From: Streptomyces pseudovenezuelae
GTDB lineage: Bacteria > Actinomycetota > Actinomycetes > Streptomycetales > Streptomycetaceae
NCBI RefSeq assembly: GCF_001513955.1
Contig: NZ_KQ948145.1
Coordinates: 524,212 to 588,211, forward strand
Length of the DNA stretch: 64,000 bases
Direction: 5' to 3'
Shown here one piece after another: positions 42,571 to 51,063 of the stretch (positions are counted from its first letter, which is position 1; every line of letters starts with the position of its first letter). A model generated the notes under the pieces. That model saw nothing but the letters and a program-made list of their open reading frames with translations. It made no database searches and had not been told where the DNA came from. The position numbers and the translations under genes are program-made.

Positions 42571-44251
42571 CGCACAGCACCAGCCGCTCCCCCGGGCTCC
42601 CGGGCGGGCAGTCGTACACGGCGGTGACCCGGCGCCACAGTTCCGGGTCGACGTGGCCCGGCTGGAACCAGGGCCGCTCCAGCACCGCGTACGGGGCCGG
42701 GTCGTGGTCGACGCAGTCGGCGTTCTCCTTGAACGACTTCAGCTCGGCCACGTCCGGCAGATAGCGGGTGCGCTGGAGGAAGGTGGCGATCGGGTACCGG
42801 CACCGGGCCGGGTGGTCGAGGTCGTACGCCGTCTCCCCGAAGGCCAGGTACAGCACCGGGGCGCCCGGGGGCAGTTGGGCGGCGATCCGGTCGACCTCCT
42901 CGGCCGTGCGCCGCTGCTGCTCCAGGTATCCGGCGCCGGTGACGGTGACCTTGCCGTGCAGCACCAGGTGCGGGGAGCCGGGCCAGATGCTCGCGGCCAG
43001 CAGGACGGCACCGGACAGGGCGACCAGGACGGCCGAGCGGTTCCGCAGCCGCTTCTCCCGCAGGACGTCCACACCGGCCGCGAGCAGGGCGACCAGCCCG
43101 GCGACCCAGACCTCCCACGGCCGCTGGAACCTGCCGGGCAGCTGGGCGTAGACCACGGGCAGCACGCCGTACAGCAGGGACACGGCCCCGAAGCACCACG
43201 GCGGGGACCTGCGCGCGCCGCCCACCGCGACCCCCCAGACGACCGCCGCCACCACCGGCATCTGTGCTCCGTGGTAGAGGAACCAGTTGCCCTGCACGAC
43301 CACGACCGCCTGTGCGGCGAGGCCGATGAGCGCGGCGATCACGAGGAGTTCGGTGCGGCGCAGCCGGCCCCGCACCCGGGTCAGGACGAGCAGCAGCGCG
43401 CCCGGCGCGAGCAGCAGCACCGGGCTGGTGACCGCGCGGTCGGCGAGGAAGTCCACCGTGCGGTCGAGGATGAAGTGCGGGTGGATGCCGGTCCTGCTGA
43501 GTGCGGACTGGTTGATCTGCGGCATGTCCTCGGTCCACTGCCACTCGCGGGTGCCCGCGAGGGTGCTCAGCCCGAAGAGGGCCAGTGCGGCCGGGATGCC
43601 GACGAGGGTGATGCGTACGGCCCGGCTCCGGTCGACCGCGTAGACGAGGAGCACCCCGATCGCGGCGGTCGCGGCGGTGGAGTACTTCATCATCACCGCG
43701 AGGCCGAGCGGGAGGGCCGCGAGCAGGGCCGCGGGCCAGGGCCGTCGGGGGCCGAGGGCGGCGGCGACGGCGAACACCGTGAGGACGACGGCCGTCCACT
43801 CCGGCTGGAGGAAGTCGTTGCGGGGAGCGAGGGCCAGGGCGAGCCCGGTGGCGCCGGCTGTCAGCGCGGCCTCACGAGGCGTGGTCCGGCGCAGAAGTGC
43901 CGTGTGGAGGGCGTAGGCCGCGGCGGCGGCGAGCAGGACGCCCGCCGCGTTCATCACGGCCTCGCGCACCGCCGTGCCGCCGAAGAAGGCGAGCCGGTCG
44001 AGGAGGGCGACGAACCACCGGTAGAAGAACGGGCGGTGGGTGAAGACCTCCGACGGAGACCAGCCGGCCGCGCGGCCGGTGCGCAGGGCGGCCAGGACGT
44101 AGTGGAGGTCGCCGGTGAGTCCGCGGGTGAGCACGGTGTACACCACGGCGGCCGCGGACGGCACGGCGACCGCCGCCCACCTGAGGGGTGAGCGGCGGCC
44201 GCTGTGTGCGGTGGGCCGTACGGAGGTGCCGTCGGCCAGGGTCGTCGTCAT
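42560..44251 (-). CDS. GT39/ArnT-like polytopic membrane glycosyltransferase
   Basis: 563 residues with about 11-12 membrane helices followed by a soluble C-terminal domain of about 150 residues. The GT-C hallmark is an acidic motif in the first extracellular loop (RGLTGDLHYVLAALR, then FTHRPFFYRWFVALLDRL). The later loop ALAPRNDFLQPEWTAVVLTV also fits this type. It should transfer a sugar from polyprenyl phosphate, as supplied by the GtrB/GtrA-like pair encoded convergently, to an outer-face acceptor. The start is ATG 44251, and the gene lies 7 nt beyond the GT8-pyruvyltransferase fusion gene, on the same strand. Confidence 0.8.
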   Translation of the reverse strand: MTTTLADGTSVRPTAHSGRRSPLRWAAVAVPSAAAVVYTVLTRGLTGDLHYVLAALRTGRAAGWSPSEVFTHRPFFYRWFVALLDRLAFFGGTAVREAVMNAAGVLLAAAAAYALHTALLRRTTPREAALTAGATGLALALAPRNDFLQPEWTAVVLTVFAVAAALGPRRPWPAALLAALPLGLAVMMKYSTAATAAIGVLLVYAVDRSRAVRITLVGIPAALALFGLSTLAGTREWQWTEDMPQINQSALSRTGIHPHFILDRTVDFLADRAVTSPVLLLAPGALLLVLTRVRGRLRRTELLVIAALIGLAAQAVVVVQGNWFLYHGAQMPVVAAVVWGVAVGGARRSPPWCFGAVSLLYGVLPVVYAQLPGRFQRPWEVWVAGLVALLAAGVDVLREKRLRNRSAVLVALSGAVLLAASIWPGSPHLVLHGKVTVTGAGYLEQQRRTAEEVDRIAAQLPPGAPVLYLAFGETAYDLDHPARCRYPIATFLQRTRYLPDVAELKSFKENADCVDHDPAPYAVLERPWFQPGHVDPELWRRVTAVYDCPPGSPGERLVLCVRR

Positions 44252-44258
44252 GGTGTGC

Positions 44259-46592
44259 TCAGCCGCCCAGGAGGGCCCGCAGGTCGGCCGCGTTGGCCTC
44301 GGTGACCTTCCACAGCTCCTGCTGGCGGCCGTGGACGTCGGCCACCGTCCGGTCGTGGTCGGCGAGCAGTTCCCTCGACCGCTCCACCAGCCGGTCGGCG
44401 AGGTGGCGGTCGTGGACCGAGACGCCCCACTCGGGCCGCTCGATGTCCCGCAGGAAGTACGCCATCTTCGGGTGCGAGATGAGGCTGATGATCGGGGTGC
44501 CGCAGCCGAAGGGGATCATGCCGGCGTGGCCGCGCATGCCGATGACCAGCTTGGTGCGGGCGTAGAGGTCGAGGATCTCCTTGTTCTCGAAGTCGTACAT
44601 CGGGATGACCGGCAGGGAGATGCCGTGCTCGCGCCGCAGGTCGAAGACGATCTTCTCGTCGTCCAGGGAGTGTGCCACGCACTGGACCTCGGCCAGCTCG
44701 CCCAGCTCGCGGACGGCCTTGGCCATCTGGGCCAGGAAGTAGCCGTAGTCGTGGCCGAAGCGCAGACCGGCCCGGTCGTAGGCGGCGTTGATGAGGATGG
44801 TGTCGTCGCGCCTGGCCGGGTCCTGCCAGCCGGGGACCAGTTGGCGGGTGACCGTGGTCGGGCAGGGCTGGAAGCGGATCTTGTCGTGCAGGTGGGATGG
44901 GACCATGGCCCGGACCTTCTCGATCGAGCCGTGGTTGCGCAGCCCGAAGAAGGACGACTGCTCGACGAGGAGCCGGAGCGAGTCGCGGAAGCGGTTGGCG
45001 CGGTAGGACTGGCCGTCGAAGGCGTTGAAGCCGACGGCGAAGACCGCGATCGGCACGTCGATGCCCTTGAGGAGCTCGTCGGGGACGTTCCACTGCCAGG
45101 CGCTGTTGCCGTTGGGCATGGTGTCCGGGATGAACAGTCCGCCGCCGCCGATGACCAGGCCGCGACGGCGGTTGACGCGCTGGAGGGCGCCCTCGTCGAA
45201 GAGGCGGTGGGCGTGCACCGAGTGCCAGCGGCGGGAGGTGGTGTCCGGGCCGAAGGCGGAGCGGACGCTCTCCGGGAGGAGCTTGTCGCCCGCGTTGCCC
45301 TGCCGGTCCATGTAGAAGGCGACGTGCGCCAACTGGTCCTCGGGGGCGCCCAGTTCCTGGGGCGGCACGGCGGAGGCGCGCTGTGCCCACAGGCGGCTGG
45401 AGCGGTGGGTGGGGTCGACGGACATACCGGCCGTGGCGTACCGCAGGGCCTCGCTGTTGTCGCCGTGCACCCAGGCCATCTGGGCGAGGCGGGCGTAGGC
45501 GGTGGCGGCCCGGTTGGGGGCGGCGGAGGCCAGCAGGAGCTGGGTCTTCGCCTCCTCGTAGCGGGAGACGCTCATCAGGGCGTGGCCGAGGACCTCGTGC
45601 GGCCAGGCCTCGTCGAGCGGGATGCGGACGCTGCCGAGGACGTCGACGGCGTCCTGGTAGTCGCCGGAGGAGATGTGGGCGGCGGCCACCTTGCGGGCGG
45701 CCTCGACGTCCCCGGTGCGGGCGACGTGCGGGGTGCCGTAGTGCACGATCAGGTCGTGGTGCAGGCCGCCCTGCTGCTCCATGTAGGCGGCCTGGAACTC
45801 GGCGTCGGACAGCTCGAACTCGCGCCAGCGCTCCTCGGCCCGGCTGTACCCCGCCTCGCCGCCCTGCCAGGGCTTGTGGCGGCCTGTGAAGTGGAGGATC
45901 GCGGTGTCGTCGGGGACGGGGAGGTCGCCGGACAGCCGCCGCTTGACGAAGTTGTAGCGGGCGTCGAGGCGCACGAAGTCGCCGTCCAGGACGGCGTTGA
46001 GGATGCCCTGGTCGTGCTTGTCGAGCTCGTAGTCGCCGGAGCGGCCGCACTTGTCGAGCTTCGCGCAGAAGGAGTCGCTCAGGTACTCGCGCTGGATGAC
46101 CAGCAGACCGGAGTTGAGCTTGTGCTGCCCGTAGAAGAACTGCGGGACGGCAGCGAGGCCTTCGCGCAACTGGAGGAGTTCACCGAGGTCGCCGAGGACG
46201 ACCATGTCGGTGTCGAGGGTGATGACGGTGTCGTACTCGCGGATCCTGAAGACGTCCAGGATGAAGTACGCCTTGCGGACCAGGTAGTTGTCCTGGTCGC
46301 CCTTCTTGTACGTGTCGTAGCGGTCGGCGTCGACACGCCTCAGGACGATCCGCGGGTGCAGGGCGCGGATCCGGGCGATCGAGCCGGGGCGCAGGTCGTC
46401 GTAGAGGACGACGAAGTCCTCGCACACCCCCGGGTTGGACAGGGCGAGGCTGCGCAGCAGGGCGAGGAAGCCGGGCAGGTAGTTCTCGTCCACGAAGCTG
46501 GCGAAGGCGATCTTCCGCTTGCCGGTGAGGGCGTGCGCGTCGGTCACCGGGGCCAGAGGGGCGGCGGTCCCGATCAGGGAGTTGCTGGTCAT
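44259..46592 (-). CDS. GT8 glycosyltransferase - TPR - polysaccharide pyruvyltransferase fusion
   Basis: 777 residues. Residues 26-250 are a GT8 domain: IAFASFVDENYLPGFLALLR, VITLDTDMVVLGD (DTD at 127-129), LNSGLLVI and HFTGRHKPWQGG. Residues 290-405 look like TPR helices (SVSRYEEAKTQLLLASAAPN). Residues 420-740 match a CsaB-type pyruvyltransferase: GNAGDKLLP, VIGGGGLFIPDT, FFGLRNHGSIEKV and LVIGMRGHAGMIPFGCGTPI. It can thus both add a hexose and attach a pyruvate ketal, giving a negative charge to the polymer. The ATG overlaps the GT29-like gene stop (ATGA). Confidence 0.87.
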   Translation of the reverse strand: MTSNSLIGTAAPLAPVTDAHALTGKRKIAFASFVDENYLPGFLALLRSLALSNPGVCEDFVVLYDDLRPGSIARIRALHPRIVLRRVDADRYDTYKKGDQDNYLVRKAYFILDVFRIREYDTVITLDTDMVVLGDLGELLQLREGLAAVPQFFYGQHKLNSGLLVIQREYLSDSFCAKLDKCGRSGDYELDKHDQGILNAVLDGDFVRLDARYNFVKRRLSGDLPVPDDTAILHFTGRHKPWQGGEAGYSRAEERWREFELSDAEFQAAYMEQQGGLHHDLIVHYGTPHVARTGDVEAARKVAAAHISSGDYQDAVDVLGSVRIPLDEAWPHEVLGHALMSVSRYEEAKTQLLLASAAPNRAATAYARLAQMAWVHGDNSEALRYATAGMSVDPTHRSSRLWAQRASAVPPQELGAPEDQLAHVAFYMDRQGNAGDKLLPESVRSAFGPDTTSRRWHSVHAHRLFDEGALQRVNRRRGLVIGGGGLFIPDTMPNGNSAWQWNVPDELLKGIDVPIAVFAVGFNAFDGQSYRANRFRDSLRLLVEQSSFFGLRNHGSIEKVRAMVPSHLHDKIRFQPCPTTVTRQLVPGWQDPARRDDTILINAAYDRAGLRFGHDYGYFLAQMAKAVRELGELAEVQCVAHSLDDEKIVFDLRREHGISLPVIPMYDFENKEILDLYARTKLVIGMRGHAGMIPFGCGTPIISLISHPKMAYFLRDIERPEWGVSVHDRHLADRLVERSRELLADHDRTVADVHGRQQELWKVTEANAADLRALLGG

Positions 46593-48052
46593 CGCAGGGA
46601 TATCCTCATGTCGGTCACGCTCTGGGCCCGCTCCATGACCCATGCCTTCTCGCTGGTGTACTCGTGCACGGAGGTGATGGCGAGCTTCATCGCGTCCTGG
46701 AGCCGGTAGGCGCCGCTCTCGTAGAAGTCGAAGCCGATCAGGTCGAGCTTCGGGCTCACGTCGAGGAAGTCCAGCAGCCACAGCATGTTGAAGCCCGAGG
46801 TCGGGATGCCGGACCAGACGTCGGTTCCGACCTTGCCGATGTTGCGCAGGGGCCAGCGCAGCGACTCGTCGCCGAGGTAGGTCTGGGCGCCGGGCACCAG
46901 GCGGTTGCGCAGCGAGTACTTCCAGTCGCCGGAGACACCGCCGAAGACGAGGCGGGTGGTGACCTGTTGGTCCCAGTTGAAGCCGTGTTTGTGGATGGTG
47001 ACGTGGATGTCGGTCCTGGCGCCGGTGTGCCTCGGGTCGATCCGGTAGGAGTTGAAGCGGACCACGAGGTCGTACGCGTCGATCTCGGCGCCCATCGAAC
47101 TCGCGCCCACGCGTCCGGAGTTGGCGATGAGGCAGATCGACTTTCCGGCGATCTGGTTGCGGAACTCGCCCAGGGTGATCCACTGCACGCCCCCGATGGA
47201 GGGGTCGTCGACCGGGCCGCGCATGCGGTTGCGGCGCTGTTCGGCGTAGAGCTCGACCGCCCGGGTGAGCGCGGGACCGTCGGTGTCCTCGGTGGAGCGC
47301 AGGTCGAGGTACTGGCTGAGCAGTTCCTGCCGCTCCTGCACGGGGGCGTTCTCGCCGGCCAGCGAGAGGAGCGCTCCCACGAGCCGCGGCTCGGCCTCGG
47401 TCCAGTCGCCGACGGCGTGCGCGGCGAGACCCTCGGCCCACACGTCGGTGGCGGGGCGGCCGGCGAAGGCGCGGGCGCCGGAAACCTGGCGCCCCAGGAG
47501 GTCGAGGAGTTCGCGCTCCTTCTCGCCCGCGATGCGCAGGCCCGCGATCCGGGCGCGGACGCCGAAGCCGTCGTCGTCGGTGAGGCTCAGGTACTTCTCG
47601 TACGCCTCCAGGGCCTCGGCCTCCTCGCCCAGGGCCTCCAGGAGGCGGGCGCGCAGCCGCCAGCCCGCGCGGGAGTTCCTGCGCTGGGCGAGGACGGTGT
47701 CGCTGATGACCAGGGCGAGGTTCAGCTCGTCGTCGTAGCCGCACTCCAGGGCCTTGTTGCCGACGGCCAGGAGGGCGTCGAGCAGTTCGGCCGGGATGTT
47801 CGCCGCGGGGGTCGCGGCACCCTTGACGGCCCGCTTCAGCAGGGCGGTCGCACCCGACGGGGCGGGCGCGGACGGGGTGGCCGTGGCGGTGGTGCCCCAG
47901 ACGACGAGCAGCTTGCGCAGCTGTTCGCCGAGTTCGACGCGGCGGCGGTCGACGCTGCCGACCACCTTGCCGCTGTGCGCCGCGCAGGCGCGCAGGCAGT
48001 CGTCCAGCTCCCCTCCACGCGCGCGTGCACGCCTCTTCTGGACCGTCGTCAT
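46589..48052 (-). CDS. GT29-like (eukaryotic-type) sialyltransferase with helical N-terminal region
   Basis: 487 residues from the ATG at 48052, after AGGAGTGCC. The N-terminal 290 residues are alpha-helical and TPR-like (AGWRLRARLLEALGEEAEAL). The C-terminal 190 carry an L-type sialyl motif at about 302-335 (ICLIANSGRVGASSMG then EIDAYDLVVRFNSY), an S-type motif at about 417-442 (TSGFNMLWLLDFL then KLDLIGFDF) and a VS-like His-x4-Glu in HEYTSEKAW. These are hallmarks of GT29, best known from animals. It probably moves Kdn or a sialic acid from CMP to the polymer. It is coupled to the GT8-pyruvyltransferase gene. Confidence 0.8.
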   Translation of the reverse strand: MTTVQKRRARARGGELDDCLRACAAHSGKVVGSVDRRRVELGEQLRKLLVVWGTTATATPSAPAPSGATALLKRAVKGAATPAANIPAELLDALLAVGNKALECGYDDELNLALVISDTVLAQRRNSRAGWRLRARLLEALGEEAEALEAYEKYLSLTDDDGFGVRARIAGLRIAGEKERELLDLLGRQVSGARAFAGRPATDVWAEGLAAHAVGDWTEAEPRLVGALLSLAGENAPVQERQELLSQYLDLRSTEDTDGPALTRAVELYAEQRRNRMRGPVDDPSIGGVQWITLGEFRNQIAGKSICLIANSGRVGASSMGAEIDAYDLVVRFNSYRIDPRHTGARTDIHVTIHKHGFNWDQQVTTRLVFGGVSGDWKYSLRNRLVPGAQTYLGDESLRWPLRNIGKVGTDVWSGIPTSGFNMLWLLDFLDVSPKLDLIGFDFYESGAYRLQDAMKLAITSVHEYTSEKAWVMERAQSVTDMRISLR

Positions 48053-48283
48053 GGCACTCCTGTTGTTTTCTTGCCAATGCAAAGGCAAGTTCTTGGGTTT
48101 ACTGCGACGTGGGGGGATTCTGGGCGAACTTAGGAAGTCAAAACGACATTCAGGTGAACTCACCGGGACCAGAAGGCCAATCGTTGAGCCGGTGAGTAAG
48201 ACATCGCCGTGATTCGGACTAACGTGCTGAGGCGCATCCACAGGAGTGACATAGGCTCTTCAGAGCTCGCGAAGGGGATTTCC

Positions 48284-49414
48284 GTGACCAGCATGACCGT
48301 CCGGCCGGCACCCGACCTGCCCCGGCGGCCGGAAGGGCCACAGCCCGCACCGCGCCCGCGGGAGAACCGGCTGCGGGCCCTGGACGGACTGCGGCTGGTG
48401 GCCGCGCTGATGGTGGCCGCGTACCACTACGGCGGCCGCGGCGGCGAGATCACCCAGTCCTGGGGAAGCTCCGCACAACGCCAGTTCCCGATGCTGCACA
48501 CCTATTTCTCGTATGGCTGCCTCGGCGTCCAGGTCTTTTTCGTCATCAGCGGATTCGTGATCTGCATGAGCGGCTGGGGCCGGCCCCTGAAGTCGTTCTT
48601 CGCGTCCCGCGCCTCCCGGCTGCTGCCGGCTTATTGGGCGGCGGTACTCCTGGTCACCGCGGTGTTCGCGCTGCCCGCGGTCGCGTACAAGGCGCTGTCG
48701 CCCAGCGACGTCCTGGTGAACATGACGATGCTGCAGATGCCGCTGGGCGTCGACCGGGTGCTCGGTGTCTGCTGGACCCTGTGGGCGGAGGTCCGCTTCT
48801 ACGTCCTGTTCGCGCTGTGCGTGGTCCTGCCCGGGGCCTCCCGGCGCCGGGTGATCATGTTCTGCGCCGGCTGGACGCTGGCGGCGGCGATCACCCAGGC
48901 CGCGCACCAGCCGCTGCTCGACGTGGTGTTCATGCCCGAGTACGCCTCCTTCTTCATCGGCGGTGTCGGTCTCTACCTCGTCCACCGCGACCGGCGGGAC
49001 GTGTACGCCTGGGGCATCGTGGTGGTCAGCTTCCTGATCGGGCAGCACTACGCGGTCCAGTCGCTGTGGAACGCGTCCGACCCCCACGCCTTCGCCCACC
49101 GCACCTCGCTGGGCATCGTGCTGGTGGTCGCCTTCGGCTTCGTCGCGGTCGCGGCGATCGCGGTGGGCTGGCTGAGGTGGGCCAACTGGCGCTGGCTGAC
49201 GGTGGCCGGGGCGCTGACCTACCCCTTCTACCTGGTGCACGAGCACCTGGGCTGGGTGGTGATCAAGGTCCTCCACCGCGACCTGGGCCTGCCCTCGGCG
49301 GTGACCTTCGCCCTGACCCTCGCCTCGATGCTGACCCTCGCCTGGCTGCTGAACCGCTTCGTCGAGGACCGGCTGACCCCGCGGCTGCGGACCGCGCTCA
49401 ACAACACGCGCTGA
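48284..49414 (+). CDS. Acyltransferase-3 family membrane protein (OafA-like)
   Basis: 376 residues with ten or so membrane helices. Family motifs are RLRALDGLRLVAALMVAAYHY (catalytic His in helix 1), GVQVFFVISGFVICMS, FFASRASRLLPAYW (R-x-R-R-like) and TLWAEVRFYVLFAL. These proteins O-acetylate or otherwise acylate surface sugars. In this locus a hydroxyl of the nonulosonic acid polymer is a likely target. GTG 48284 is chosen because GAAGGGG precedes it by 8 nt; the frame is open back to 48209. It diverges from the GT29-like operon. Confidence 0.85.
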   Translation: MTSMTVRPAPDLPRRPEGPQPAPRPRENRLRALDGLRLVAALMVAAYHYGGRGGEITQSWGSSAQRQFPMLHTYFSYGCLGVQVFFVISGFVICMSGWGRPLKSFFASRASRLLPAYWAAVLLVTAVFALPAVAYKALSPSDVLVNMTMLQMPLGVDRVLGVCWTLWAEVRFYVLFALCVVLPGASRRRVIMFCAGWTLAAAITQAAHQPLLDVVFMPEYASFFIGGVGLYLVHRDRRDVYAWGIVVVSFLIGQHYAVQSLWNASDPHAFAHRTSLGIVLVVAFGFVAVAAIAVGWLRWANWRWLTVAGALTYPFYLVHEHLGWVVIKVLHRDLGLPSAVTFALTLASMLTLAWLLNRFVEDRLTPRLRTALNNTR

Positions 49415-49477
49415 GCTGTTCACCTGACGTTCGTTTCGCCGACCGCTCAGCCGCCGCTGGATGAGCACACTGTTCCC

Positions 49478-50350
49478 ATGGGCGACGCACAGCAGACGTA
49501 CAGGCACCCCGGCGAACTCCGTGACGTACCCGGGTGGTTCCCGCCGCTCGACCAGATGCTGTTCAGCTGGTTCCTGGAACGCCAGGAGAAACCGGGTGAC
49601 CTGCTGGAACTGGGCGCGTACATGGGCAAGAGCGCGATCCTGCTCGGGCAGCACCTGCGGGACGGCGAGAGCTTCACGGTGTGCGACCTGTTCGGGGGCG
49701 AGGCACCGGACGGTGCCAACCGCGCCGAGACCACGAAGTCGTACGCCTCCCTCACCCGGCAGGCCTTCGAGCGGAACTACCTCTCCTTCCACGACGTCCT
49801 GCCGAGGGTGATCGAGGGTCCCACCTCGGTCGTCCCCGGCGAAGTGGCGCCGGGCACCTGCCGGTTCGTCCACATCGACGCCTCGCACCTGTACGAGCAC
49901 GTGTACGGCGACATCGGCGCCGCCCGCGAGATCCTGCTGCCCGACGGGATCGTCGTCCTGGACGACTTCCGCTCCGAGCACACCCCGGGCGTCTCGGTCG
50001 CCGTGTGGGAGGCCGTGCTCAACCGCGAGCTGCGGCCGATCTGCATCAGCACGCAGAAGCTGTACGGCACCTGGGGTGACCCGGAGCCGGTGCAGGAGGA
50101 GCTGCTGGCGATGCTCCGGGAGCGCACGGACGTCGGGCTGAGCGTGCAGGACGTGGCCGGTCACCGGCTGGTGCGGGCGCGGGCGCAGAAGATGCAGGCG
50201 CCGCCCTTCCCGCGCTCCCGGCACTATGTGGCGCCCGTGGCCGCCCCGAGCCCCGCTCCGCGGCCGCGGCGCTCCCCGGCCCGCCGGATCGCCGTGGACC
50301 TGCTGCCGCCGGTGGTCACGCGCGCGGTGCGCAAGGTCAGGGCCCGGTAG
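49478..50350 (+). CDS. Class I SAM-dependent methyltransferase of the glycopolymer locus
   Basis: 290 residues. GDLLELGAYMGKSAILLGQH is the SAM motif, FVHIDASHLYEHVYGDIGAA matches the Methyltransf_24 HIDG-like segment, and LLPDGIVVLDDF follows. The C-terminal 70 residues are Pro/Arg-rich and basic. It is probably a sugar O-methyltransferase by context. Its last 14 nt overlap the convergent TetR gene. Confidence 0.82.
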   Translation: MGDAQQTYRHPGELRDVPGWFPPLDQMLFSWFLERQEKPGDLLELGAYMGKSAILLGQHLRDGESFTVCDLFGGEAPDGANRAETTKSYASLTRQAFERNYLSFHDVLPRVIEGPTSVVPGEVAPGTCRFVHIDASHLYEHVYGDIGAAREILLPDGIVVLDDFRSEHTPGVSVAVWEAVLNRELRPICISTQKLYGTWGDPEPVQEELLAMLRERTDVGLSVQDVAGHRLVRARAQKMQAPPFPRSRHYVAPVAAPSPAPRPRRSPARRIAVDLLPPVVTRAVRKVRAR

Positions 50351-50993
50351 GCCGGTACTGCCGCTCGATCCCCGCCAGCACCAGCTCCAGCCCCTCCTCG
50401 TAGTGCTGGTCGAAGTCCTGGAAGATCTCCGCGCCCGCCGCCGCCGACAAGGGGAAGTCGGCCATCAGGCGGGCGCGTTCCGCCACGTCGAAGCCTTCCC
50501 GGCGCTCACCCGGCAGCGGCTCCACGCCCTGCTCCTCCGTGACGAAGCCGAGGGTGTAGTGGTACGTCGTCGACTGGGCCCGGGCCGCCTGGGCGAGGGT
50601 GAATCCGGCGGCCGTGAAGAGGCGCAGGGTCTCCTCCATCTGCTCGACGTGGACCAGGCCCGTGAAGCGTGAGCCGCTGTAGACCTTGGCGCCGTCGCGG
50701 TAGCCGAGCAGGGCGGTGCGCAGTCCCCGGTTGGCCTTGAGCAGTCGCTCGCGCCAGGTGTCGGACGGGTCGAGCGCGGTCCCGGCGACCATACGCCGGT
50801 ACATCTCCGTCGCCATCTCGTCGAGCAGTGCCTGCTTGTCCTTGAAGTGCCAGTACAGGGCGGGCGCCTTGACGTCGAGTTCCCTGGCGATGGCCCGCAG
50901 GGTGAGGCCGTCGAGGCCGGCCTCATTCAGGAGCTTCAGGGCGGTGTCGGCGACCCTCGCGCGGTCGAGGGGCGGGCGTTTCTCCGTACTCAC
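50337..50993 (-). CDS. TetR-family repressor (TetR/ActII class)
   Basis: 218 residues from GTG 50993. The DNA-binding part is a good TetR HTH: RVADTALKLLNEAGLDGLTL, RAIARELDVKAPALYWHFKD, KQALLDEMATEMYRR. The ligand domain is of the TetR_C type (LLKANRGLRTALLGYRDGAK, FDQHYEEGLELVLAGIER). It is divergent from a flavin monooxygenase gene, with two perfect 15-bp palindromes between them, so the classic arrangement of a repressor for a self-inactivating resistance or catabolic enzyme is present. The ligand is unknown. Confidence 0.93.
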   Translation of the reverse strand: MSTEKRPPLDRARVADTALKLLNEAGLDGLTLRAIARELDVKAPALYWHFKDKQALLDEMATEMYRRMVAGTALDPSDTWRERLLKANRGLRTALLGYRDGAKVYSGSRFTGLVHVEQMEETLRLFTAAGFTLAQAARAQSTTYHYTLGFVTEEQGVEPLPGERREGFDVAERARLMADFPLSAAAGAEIFQDFDQHYEEGLELVLAGIERQYRPTGP

Positions 50994-51002
50994 GCTTGAC
51001 AG

Positions 51003-51017
51003 CTTAACAGCGTTAAG
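51003..51017. promoter_or_regulatory. TetR operator 1
   Basis: CTTAACAGCGTTAAG, a perfect inverted repeat around a central base, 9 nt upstream of the TetR start. TTGACA at 50996-51001 precedes it on the plus strand. Confidence 0.85.
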
Positions 51018-51039
51018 GGCACGCTCGGACCCGACAGCA

Positions 51040-51054
51040 CTTAACAGCGTTAAG
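51040..51054. promoter_or_regulatory. TetR operator 2
   Basis: An exact second copy of CTTAACAGCGTTAAG, 37 bp from the first. It ends within the AAGGAG ribosome site of the monooxygenase gene, so bound repressor would cover the initiation region. Confidence 0.85.
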
Positions 51055-51063
51055 GAGATGGGC

